64,000 nucleotides of DNA. It comes from Raffaelea ambrosiae. Taxonomy: Eukaryota > Ascomycota > Sordariomycetes > Ophiostomatales > Ophiostomataceae. Positions 23,164 through 32,387 of the stretch are shown here, piece by piece. The number at the start of each line of letters is the position of its first letter. Within the stretch, counting starts at the first letter, position 1. The notes under the pieces were generated by a model. It was not told the origin of the DNA. It worked only from the letters and a program-made list of their open reading frames with translations, and made no database searches. The stretch spans positions 3,384,226 through 3,448,225 of the forward strand of contig PCDI01000004.1 of NCBI GenBank assembly GCA_002778195.1, in the 5' to 3' direction. A program made the position numbers and the translations under genes.

Positions 23164-24566
23164 AGACGACGATGGCACTCGTAGTCAGGAAAACAGGCGC
23201 ACGGAGTCACTGCGTGTGGAATACTAGTACACCAATTCATTGCCTGTGGGCGGCCGGATGCGCTGTGAACGCAACACGTGTCCGGTGCCCAAGGGGAATG
23301 GGCCAGGAACATTTCTCTGTCAATGTTCCTTTATATATCGAGCAGTTAAAGGTATCTGTGCGGGAGGTTGGAATATTCCAGGTTACCAGGACCGAGAAAA
23401 CAAAAAACACGCACAGTATGAAAGTACGAGAGTATCTACAACCTAGCAAACGTAGTGACAAATGGAAAAGGACAAGGCAGTGCACAACTCAATACCATTG
23501 TGTCTGTTCTCCATGTCTCCTTTGTCTCTTTTCTTTGAATGTTGTTCATTCTGCGGCTGTGGCTGTGGCCAGCCTATGGTCTTCGCCGTGCGATTTTGCT
23601 CAGCCATGTACTATGCTGGGCTTGTCTGGCTGTGGCTGGCCATGGCTGGCCATTGTTTGGCTTCCTGCGCTTTCTTGAATTTCGCCGAGTATCCCTTCCT
23701 CTGGCCCGCCCTTTCTGGTGCTCTCTGCCACCTCCCTCCCTTTGTATCGTTCTTTCTCTGTGGCTGCGTTGCGGTCGTTGCTGCAATTCCGCAACAAAAG
23801 CTCTACAACAAACAAAAACAAATCAGTCCAATGAATAAAGACCCAGGCCAAAGCCTTGGTCCCACGACACTGCCCGAGAAAGGAGGCTCTCTCTCAGAGG
23901 CAGGGCTTTTCTCTTTTTCCCCCTTTTCTTGTTCGTTTCTTTCCATTCAGTATCTTTCTTGCCTCTTTCATTCCTCCATGTCCTTCAATGGCTCCAACCG
24001 AGTCACGCGAACAATGGGAAACTGGCGACAAAGAGGACTGTTCCATCTACAAAAAGGCGAGAACCTGTTCACCCTTTCCCAAATCACATTCCCGACTTTC
24101 TCTTCTGGCTTGTCACTCATACTATTACAACGAACAAATCATTTTTCCCTTCTTTTTCGAGCCAAGCTTCACGCGCGTCTGTCCAGCCGGTCCTGAACAG
24201 CAAGCCCAGCAGAGGTCTTTTCCTTCTGCTCAGCAGCTCTTCACTACTACTCCCAGTTTGAATCTATAAGAAGAGCCCGGCGCTCAGAACGAACGGCACT
24301 TTCCCCAGAAGAGGTTCCCTCCTGTCTTTCATCACCAAGGCTCTCTCCAAGGAGGACGTCGAAACTACGTCTCGCTCTCTCTAATCTTCTCCCATTTCGT
24401 GTCTGCTTGTGACTCTCATTCCTTGCCTCTTCCGTGGCTTTTGTTCCAGAATTTTCTTGGAATAATAGCTCCCGAGCCTGCCCTTTGCGGAACCAGACGT
24501 CCTCCTCCTCCTACTGCTGTTCTCCTTCCATTTTGGCCCATCCCCCCCCCCCTAGCCTTCTCCACA
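23164..24566. other. Intergenic, 1.4 kb; long pyrimidine-rich leader
   Basis: It carries 3' flank of ORC3, then C/T-rich DNA (about 23880-24566) that is probably promoter and 5' UTR of the gene at 24567. A 244-codon plus ORF at 23462-24196 has Cys/Leu/Phe-rich random-looking composition and is not accepted as a gene. Confidence 0.55.
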
Positions 24567-25432
24567 ATGGGCCTCCTCGCTGCTCGCCGTGCTTCCCGCT
24601 ACCCGGCCCTCCAGGCCAAGCTCCAATACCTCGCCCTCCCGCTGGCCCCCCTCGTCCAGGTCAACACGGGGCGCGTCCACAGTGCGTTTCCCCTCTCGAT
24701 GCTCCAGTTCTGGCTCCTCACCGACAGCCAGCTCGACAGCCTCGCCCACTTCTACCACCAGCGCACGCCCGGCCGCTGGTCACAGCGCTACCCCTGCCCG
24801 GTCGCCTGGCCCGCCGGGCTGACCCTCGAGGAGAAGCGGCGCAAGCTCGGCAAGTTCATCGGCCTCCGAGGATGCGAGACGCCAGTGGCTGCAGTGGCTA
24901 GTGGACCCAGTGAATGTGACACCACAGGAGCTTCCGTTGCTGCTTGTGGAGAGAGCCATTTGTGGAACACCACGTCGGCGCAGCGGGCACTCAACGGGCT
25001 GCTATCCTCAGATGCACCGGACGACGTCGTGATGACGGATGCCGACAGCAACGACCCTGGCTACGGCTCAGAGCCGTCCTGCTCGCCCCCGAGCCAGTGG
25101 CCGCAGCGGACCAGTACAGCGCGCCGGCGTAGCCCCTCCCCCATTGGCCGAGGCCGGTCCTCGTCGCCCGGGTCCACCTGGCGGGACGAGCAGAACGCGC
25201 GCATCGCCGCCCGGTCGGCTCGGTTGTCCCGCCCGACATCGTCTCGGCGGCCATCGCCTCAGCGGCTGTCGGCTCGACGCCGCCGCAACGTCCGGACGGT
25301 CCAGCAGAGAGAGGAGCCGGAACCGTTCTCGCTGTCGCTGCTGCTGCCGGCGTCGTGGCAGTCGCGGCCGCGACAGCAGCAACATGAGCAGCAGCAACCA
25401 CCGCACGAACAGCAACTGCAGCGGCAGCAACC

Positions 25433-25464
<32 letters not shown>

Positions 25465-25586
25465 TGCCCCACCAGTCACGCCGTATAATGACAGTCGAGG
25501 ACGTCATCGAAGAGGCACGACGGGCGCAGCTGGAGTACGATTCCCACGACGGGGCACTCCGTCGTAAGCTGGGGCAGTTTGACTAG
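24567..25586 (+). CDS. Fungal protein of unknown function with conserved N-terminal module and glutamine-rich tail
   Basis: 339 residues from ATG 24567 (MGLLAARRASRYPALQAKLQ). The frame is open upstream to 24399, but that part is C/T-rich leader-like sequence. Residues about 30-110 form a compact Trp/His/Arg-rich module (LQFWLLTDSQLDSLAHFYHQ, then TLEEKRRKLGKFIGLRGCE). I recall this as recurring in uncharacterised proteins of filamentous ascomycetes; no function is known to me. The middle is Ser/Arg/Pro-rich with RS-like clusters. The tail is Gln-rich (codons about 25369-25463) before a short conserved-looking end (MTVEDVIEEARRAQLEYDSH). No signal peptide or membrane segment is evident. Single exon. 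Confidence 0.75.
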
Positions 25587-26376
25587 GGGGAGGGTGGTGT
25601 GGTTGATTGAGGGGTGGATGTAGACGGCGTACGCTGCTGGCCCAGCTGTGCTGCTGGCGAAGCCTGCCTGCCTTCCTACCTTTCTGTCTTCACGTTCTTT
25701 GTAGTTGTTGTGGCGGAAAGCGGGAAACGCCGCACTGTCTCTTTTCTTGTGGTCTTTTGTTGCCAGCTCTCTCCCTTTTGAAGCGATTTGTTCTTGTTTG
25801 TTGTATGCTCGTTCCTTTGTTTGGAGAGTGCGAGACTGAGAGAGGTGCATGCATGGAAGCCTGGAGTTGGGGAAATCAAACACAACCGCATCCAAATATG
25901 GGAAGATGGCCGGTCTGTTTTTGTTTGTCTTGGTCTTTCTTTTTCCTGTCCCTTCGTTTCTGTGCTTTGTAGTCAAGCTCATGAAATTCAAAGAGCAAAA
26001 AAAAAAACACACAAAAAAAAAACAAGCAAAGAGTTATGCGAGAGTTATCAAAAAAAAAAAAAAAAGAAAGTGAAGGAAAGAAAACATGTAGCTCCACGTC
26101 CCCTTCCAAGGGTGTCCTTGAACGCCTATGCCTAACGAGAAAAATTAACGGCCCCCCATCTGCTGCTTCTGCCCTCTCCCTTTTTCTTTCTTTCCCATAG
26201 CTCTCTCGCTCCCCTTTTTGGCGTGTCTAATATACAATGTGGAACGCACCAACTTCTTCTGGGGGGTATTGCTGAAGCACTCATCTCTTAGTCCTCAGTA
26301 TGGTCCCCCCGGGGCGTGTCCAACAGTCTGGTATATGTGCTGTTCCATTCTCGTGTCCCGCACTTTCGCTTCTCTT
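25587..26376. other. Convergent intergenic region
   Basis: 3' flanks of the gene ending at 25586 and of SEC66. It contains several poly-A tracts (for example near 26000, 26020 and 26050) and no supported ORF. Confidence 0.6.
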
Positions 26377-27284
26377 TCATTTCCTCCCCTTCTTCTTCTT
26401 GCCACCGCCCGTGGCTGGCGTGCTCGGCCGCTGTGCGCTGCTCGGCGTCCCCGGTCGCGACTCCACCAAGACGGCATCCTCGTCAGACACCGTTGCCGCC
26501 TTGCTCGCCTTGCTGATGTTGTTCGTTGTCGTCTTGGGCGTCGTTGTGGTCGTCGAAGCTGTTGGCTTCTTCGTCTTCTCCTCCTTCTTCTCTGCCTCCT
26601 CTTCGGCTGTCAACTCCTCCAGCAGACCCTGCTCGATCATCTCCCGTCGCCGGGCCCACCAGAGCTTCTCGTACTCGGCCGTCCCCTGGATGCCCTCCAG
26701 CTTGGTGCGCAGCGCCGCGTTACCCGCAATCGCGTTGGCCGTCTGAAAGATGATCTGGCCCCAGTTGGGCACCAGCGCGTTCGCCTCCATGACGACGTCG
26801 CGCAGCTCCTCCTCCATCTCTTTTTCGGCGCGGATGCAGCGCTGCCACAGGTCGTCGCCGACGCTGCCGCGCTGCAACAGCGACGAGCAGGCCTGCTTGC
26901 CGGTGCGGATCTGGATGATGCGGTGGATGTCTTCGACGGCGCGGCGGAGGAGGGCGGCGCGGAGGACGGAGTCGGGGACCTTGACGCTCTTCTTGGACTT
27001 CTCTCCTTCTTCAGGCTCCATGTGCAGCAAAGACAGGTACACGTTGCGCTGGAGGTGCGGGCCAAACCATGGCTCGAGGTTGGCGCTCTGGGCTGGGAGG
27101 GAGGAGGAAACGATGGTTAGTTGTTTTCTCACTTCAACGTGCCTGGCACAGCCGGTCCGATCAAGAGTGTCCACTCACCAGCCTTGCGCTTTCGGTAGAC
27201 GGTCGAAAAGGTCGCAAACGTGCTGCCAAGCACGAGGATGTAGGAAAATGGCAGGATGAGCCCCCGCCAGTCGATGTCGAACAT
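26377..27284 (-). CDS. SEC66: ER translocation protein Sec66/Sec71
   Basis: A non-essential subunit of the Sec63 complex for post-translational import into the endoplasmic reticulum. Exons (minus strand) 27284-27179 and 27092-26377 give 273 residues. The 86-nt intron (GTGAGT..CTAAC..CCCAG) joins YRKRKA to AQSANLEPWF. Residues 9-30 form a single membrane anchor (LILPFSYILVLGSTFATFST). The cytosolic domain carries the family block GPHLQRNVYLSLLHME and a long helical segment with VPNWGQIIFQTANAIAGN. The C-terminus is Thr/Lys-rich and ends GGGKKKKGRK. Length and order match fungal Sec66, with a longer low-complexity tail. Confidence 0.93.
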
Positions 27285-27816
27285 GTTGGGCGAAGAGAAA
27301 ACACACAGCCGCCGAATAATTACAACAATTAACAAGAAGACAATAGATGGGCAAAAAACCAGCGTGCAGAGAGCGAACAAGTCGGTGCTGGCGAGACGGG
27401 CGTAGTTAGCTGGTGAAGCTGCGTGGGTAGAGACCGTCTGGGGGGGGGGGGGAAGTGTCGCGATCGTCTCTCAGAAAAAAGAATTCACCCGTGACAGCCC
27501 TACGCAGGCCAAAAGGACAACTAGACAGACACAGCCAGAGGGGACCCCTGAACAGCCTGTCCTCATCTCCTATGATTGGCTAGTCCCAAGCTGAGGCGCC
27601 ACAGCACGAGCCACAGAGATTTGGCCAACGCAAATATGGGGTTGCAAATATACCGAATTCCACTCACGTGATCTGCAGAGTACTCGAAGCAGCACTTCAA
27701 ATCAACTACACGTCTAGCTACCTCTGGCTACGAATTCTCATTGGCTACTGCCAACCGCCCCTGAAGTCCCCAGGCCACCCGGAGACTTTGCCACGTCGTA
27801 CACCGGAATGCGCAAC
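27285..27816. other. Intergenic; SEC66 upstream region
   Basis: 532 bp between the SEC66 start and the 3' end of the secreted-protein gene. It contains a poly-G run near 27440, a CACGTG E-box-like CACGTGAT at about 27665 and the left copy of a degenerate direct repeat (27573-27644). Confidence 0.55.
27573..27644 (+). repeat. Left copy of degenerate ~75-bp direct repeat
   Basis: Shares with 31901-31979, in the same orientation and order, the blocks TGATTGGCYAG, GGCGCCACAGC, GCCACAGAG, TGGCC and TGGGGTTG. Spacing differs by a few bases. The two copies bracket the secreted-protein and ankyrin genes. Confidence 0.55.
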
Positions 27817-29949
27817 TCAGCGCAACGTGCCAATGATGGGCAATCCTGCCAGTCCGGCCAGCTGCATAGCTGCCGCCGTTGCATTGTTCATAATGCCGCA
27901 AATGGCGCCCAGCTCGACGCCCTCCATTACCTCAGCCCCGGCCAGCTCGGGCGCGATGAGAACGGCCACGTCTGACAGCAGGGAGATGATCTCCTCGCAC
28001 AGGAACCCGTCGCCAGACTTCACCTGGAGATGAACGTCGATGTCCAAGATGTAGCTATCCGGCATACCGTGCTCGTCGGTCATCGTGACAACTAGATTGC
28101 TGGTCAGGGAGGGAGTGCAGTAATATAAAAGGTAAAATCAAATGAAGACGGCAGCGTGCACGAGGAGTACGTACAAATCCCAGACGGGGCATTACACATG
28201 CGAGCCTTGTAGTGGCACAGGGGCTGTTTAATACAGTTGTCCCCAACGCATCGCTGCTGCAGCTGGCGTGCCTCAGCTTCTTCTTCTGCCAGGCCGGGCC
28301 GCTCCCAGAGGACCGTGCCCGTGTCGCTGTGGATTTTGCGGCGCAGGCGCTTTGTCGGGATGGGCCCTGTTCCGCATCCCGAGACAGTGTTGTCTTCAGT
28401 GGCCTCGTAATCCACTTCTTCGCAGAGCGTCAGATTGGGTGAGTTCATGGCCGAGATCCACGCCGAGAGGCCTGCGGCCAGCATGCGATCCAGCACCGTC
28501 ATGTTGCCACCACTGTTTGGGAGCATATGTTAGAAAGCTGATTACCATTCGAGCGGATGTTGCCATGAACGCCAGGGCAAAACAGAAAGACAATCCAAAT
28601 ATAAATAAATAAATAAGAATGAAGAAATAAAAAGGAAAAGACGGAGGGGTGGGGGCCTACAAAGCAGCAAGCTTGAATGACATGGCCGGCGTCAGAGGCT
28701 CTTCGCCTTCAGCAATGATAGCTTCGACGTTGTCCATGGTCACGGAGTCGCCCGTGCACCCCGAAGCGACGCTGCAGAGGCTCTTGAGCTTGCCAAACAT
28801 CTCTCTAGCCAGATCCAAGCCGTGGTTGGCATCGGCCGCATTGCCAATATCGATGCTGGAAATATTCGATACCCATGCGGCGACACGCGGCGCCGTGGTC
28901 GGCACGCAGCCGCCGCCGACAGTCGTGCACGTCGGTATATCCGCAACGCCACCGACAATGGTGCAGGCATGGCAGTTGGTCGTCCAGACCTGCGTGTGCG
29001 TAGTGGGCGTCACATGAGCGGCCGTAGAGGTCGGCACGGTCGAGTACGCACAGCTCTGGGACGGGTCCTTGCTCGCAGGCAGAACGGAAAGCGTGATGGA
29101 CTTGTCGCAAAGGCAGTAGGCCGAATTGATGCCCAGGTCGGGATCAGCCTCCTGCAGCTGACAGGACAGAGTAGGTGCGGGCGTGATGGTGCTCTTTTTA
29201 GCCGTCGACGATGACTTGGGGGTGCAGGCTGACACTCTGGTGCGTAAGGTGTCTGTGTCGTATTGGCGTTTCTCATACTGACTAATGTTGATAGACCTGC
29301 GGTCCAGTGGACCATTGGCGTTGAAATTGGGATCGATGGGTAAGATGTTGCCGCCCTCTGCCCTTGTCCAGTCCCGGTATCGATTCGCATAGTTCTCGTC
29401 CTCGGCAACATTGTAGATGGCCACCACGGCGGGGTTCATTTGTAGGGTAGGGAGCTCGATGTTTCTCCAGACATTGTATAAGGAGTCATGTTTAGGATAT
29501 TGAAATATGCCGGACGGCTGGGGCCCTGAGCCTTTGGGAGCCACCTTGCTGTGGCGGCTGAGAGAAACGAAGATAACATCACCTTTTGCCGCTAAAGCCA
29601 TTGCCATGGAAAGGCGTTTGGTTAGGTATGCATCGTATTTCGCGTCGAACTTTACCATTACATCCCGGATCCATTCGACCGGTAGGACAGTGTCGAACAT
29701 GTAGCCGCGTGGATTGAGTTTTTCGGCAAAATCAGTCATTGTTTTGTCCTTATGTGCACCCATGGAGTAGAAAACCATATTTCCATTGTGACCAGCTTTT
29801 CGAATATCTTCTGCCATGCAATTGGCAGTAGGCAATCCCTTCTCCTTTAGACATTCCCAATCAGTGCGCGATTCCGTATCGCAGTCTTCAGCAAATACGG
29901 CACGAATGGCATTGGCAAGTAGGAAGAGAACGGTGCACTTAATGGCCAT
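27817..29949 (-). CDS. Secreted multi-segment protein of unknown function
   Basis: Exons (minus strand) 29949-28661, 28512-28175 and 28091-27817 give 633 residues. ATG 29949 is chosen because it starts a clear signal peptide (residues 1-20, hydrophobic core, predicted cut after AVFA). The frame is open 58 codons further upstream without signal-like sequence. Residues about 21-260 form a first domain with WRNIELPTLQMNPAVVAIYN. Then come a Thr/Ser-rich linker, a Cys-containing segment (YCLCDKSITLSVLP onward), a second domain with CCs spread over residues about 420-530, and a C-terminal hydrophobic stretch. Intron 1 (donor GTAGGC) and intron 2 (GTACGT..CTAG) both keep phase. No known family is assigned; a secreted effector or toxin-like role is only a possibility. 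Codon use is less GC-biased than in neighbouring housekeeping genes. It is divergent from the ankyrin gene. Confidence 0.7.
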
Positions 29950-30667
29950 TATGATGGATGACGGATGCGACCTGACCAAGGCAACAGGGTGAACCTGTGC
30001 TCCAGGAAATACGAACTGAGAACAGGTGACAGTGGCAGGGGGCAGGGGGAAAGGGGCAAGCGCAGGAAGGGGAATTGGTGAAGATGGGTTTGAATGGAGA
30101 GTAGAGAACTTGACCAGATACAAGATGAGAATAGACTACTTGGAGACGTCCAGCCCCCGTTTTATGTTTGCATCTACGTTTCGAGCGCGAGAGACGTCAA
30201 GGCCCCTAGAGTCTATTCACAGGAGGTATGAGGTAGCACGGCCGAGAAGAACGAGCATTAGCATACAAGACAGTCTGTGATACCATGTTTTGTGATATTC
30301 GAAGAGATGCCTTTGCCAGTCGCATTTTTGACATATAAGGATCTGCTAGATAGTTTAGAGGCCGCATGCTTAGATGGAAAGGTCGCACAAATTCCTGCAC
30401 AGCGTGCTTCAAGTCACGTTCTGATAGCACAGTAGCAGCGTGGTTGTACAAGAGGGATATAACGAGTTCGTTGCAGTAAGGTCCATACAGACTATTTCAG
30501 CCAATAGAAGCGAGTCTATTCGGTTCCTACCAGTTCTTTTCCTTGTTTTCTGGCGTTTCGGATATACGTTGGTCATGCATATATATATCATATATGCCAT
30601 CAGAGCAGGAGGCTCGACTCGATTTTGGCATTTTTTTAAACTTGCATTTGCCAGCTCACCTCGCAGA
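29950..30667. other. Bidirectional promoter between secreted-protein and ankyrin genes
   Basis: 718 bp, more AT-rich than most gaps here. A TATATATAT box at 30580-30588 lies about 80 bp before the ankyrin ATG. The ankyrin frame is open back to 30440 across this region. Confidence 0.55.
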
Positions 30668-31357
30668 ATGGCCACCGACAAAAATCCGATCGATGACAAC
30701 AATCTTCGACAGGGGATGAGCGATGCTTGTGCCTCGGGCGATGTTGCGACTCTGGAATGCCTCATCCAGCAACAGGAGATCCGACCCGGGGACCGCATCC
30801 TTTCTGATCTGCTCTACGAAGCCGTGAAAGCCAAGCAGGTCGAGATTGTCAAATTCCTTCTGGGCTCCGATAGCTCGAGTAACTTGGTTCACTACGACAT
30901 TGGCGTACATCTGGTCCGCCATCCGCACGCCGAGATTGCCGACCTCATCTGCCAACGTTATCACAATCTTCCGAACATGGATCCTGGCAATTATACGCCG
31001 TATTTTGTCGAGGCTTGTGATCAGCCACCAGAAGAAATTGCGGACGTCTTGCGTGTCTTTATCAAACATGGCGCCAACGTGAATCCGTATGTAATGTTTA
31101 AGAGCCCCATGTGCAAGGCTCTGCGGAGCAAACAGCCAATGGACATCATCACTATGATGGTGGAGAGAGCTAAGGAAATCGACCTATATGCTCTCCGTTC
31201 TGCCGTCGACACGGAGAACCCCGAAATCGTGCGGTTGTTTTTAAGCCACCCGAATATAAGCGACCAGTGTTTACAAGATGCTCTCAAAAAGGCCATGGAA
31301 ACCAAAAACAAAGAGATCATCGAAATGGTACAGAAGGCCGGCAACGAGCGGCGGTGA
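30668..31357 (+). CDS. Ankyrin-repeat-like protein
   Basis: 229 residues from ATG 30668 (MATDKNPIDDNNLRQGMSDA). It consists of repeated helix-loop-helix units of ankyrin type: ACASGDVATLECLIQQQEI, EAVKAKQVEIVKFLLGSD, VFIKHGANVNP, SAVDTENPEIVRLFLSHP and KAMETKNKEIIEMVQKAG. At least five degenerate repeats span the whole protein, so it is probably a cytosolic binding protein with no enzyme domain. ATG 30668 is favoured because a TATA-like box lies just upstream. An in-frame ATG at 30440 would add 76 residues including a hydrophobic stretch (FLPVLFLVFWRFGYTLV), which could act as a membrane anchor. The partner is unknown. It is divergent from the secreted-protein gene, and the pair may have been acquired together. 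Confidence 0.78.
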   Translation: MATDKNPIDDNNLRQGMSDACASGDVATLECLIQQQEIRPGDRILSDLLYEAVKAKQVEIVKFLLGSDSSSNLVHYDIGVHLVRHPHAEIADLICQRYHNLPNMDPGNYTPYFVEACDQPPEEIADVLRVFIKHGANVNPYVMFKSPMCKALRSKQPMDIITMMVERAKEIDLYALRSAVDTENPEIVRLFLSHPNISDQCLQDALKKAMETKNKEIIEMVQKAGNERR

Positions 31358-32387
31358 TGGCGCCCGGCATACTGGATGGCATGGCCACGGCCAACACATG
31401 TGGAGGGGAGGGCGGGATCCGAGACACAATCTCTTGCCAGCAAAGAAAGGGAGGAGCACGAGGGAACCTCCGAGCCGAAAATGTCATATAAAAGTGATAG
31501 CACAGATTGAGACACCGGGACTATCGTTGATGTCAGGGGTGTCAGGAGTCAAAGTGGCTTCGCTGTCCCTTACCGATGGCGTCACCGGCTTCATTTACAT
31601 GAATCGACCGCTGCAACCGTTGCAGCCATCGTCTATGACTTCTACCTTTGTATTCTATAGCCCAGCGACAGGTGACTGTCCTGGCCGTGATCACGACCCC
31701 GGGCACCACTTGAAGGGGCAATCAGCTGGCACTGTCTCCAAACGGGGACATTTTCTGTGACTAGTCGGTCAACAGACACAGCCCCGGCTCCAAAGGTCTT
31801 CAAGGACTCAATGCATCTACTCCGTAGACCTTCCATCTGTTGTCTTCTCCATATGTAAAATTCATGTCGTATAGTTAGCGGTCACCGTCATCATGCTTTG
31901 TGATTGGCCAGCCTTAAATCACTGGCGCCACAGCTGGCGCCACAGAGCCTGGCCGCCACACGCCACTAGTGTGGGGTTGTCTCTTCTACCGTGCGTGTCA
32001 CTCTTAGTTCAAGCTCGGCCAGGCAATGATCAGTATGACGATTGCGAAGATACATACTAATTATTAGCAGTGCATTTCCAACAGCAGAGGTTCTGCGTCT
32101 GCCTGTCTGCCGAACTGCGCACACCAGCTGTCCCCGACCTTCGCCCTCCATATTTTTTCTCTCTTTCTCGCCTTTGGATGTCTGCGATCGCGATAGTCCT
32201 GCACTGATGCCTTCCAGCTGTTCGTAGCGCTCAGCATCACCGCAGCTTCACCTCGTCGTCAACAGTTCCCCGGCAGCCTTCCGGTGCCTTTGGCCTGGGC
32301 TTTTTTCCCCCCTTCTCGTTCTTGTGCCGTCTGCCCCCCCTCTCTTGCTCTCTCTTCTCCTCCTCATCCTCAGACCAGCATCCCGCC
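31358..32387. other. Intergenic, 1.0 kb; NPL4 upstream region
   Basis: Contains the right copy of the degenerate direct repeat (31901-31979) and a C/T-rich leader before the NPL4 ATG. Short ORFs around 31278-31836 have no support. Confidence 0.55.
31901..31979 (+). repeat. Right copy of degenerate ~75-bp direct repeat
   Basis: Counterpart of 27573-27644 in direct orientation. It has an internal duplication of the block TGGCGCCACAG (31923-31933 and 31935-31945). Confidence 0.55.

Noticed and set aside
23462..24196. 244-codon plus ORF between ORC3 and the gene at 24567
   Set aside because: Cys/Leu/Phe-rich composition follows the T/C-rich DNA and several overlapping frames are equally open.
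31278..31760. 160-codon plus ORF downstream of the ankyrin gene
   Set aside because: Starts inside the ankyrin coding region in another frame; no domain or compositional support.
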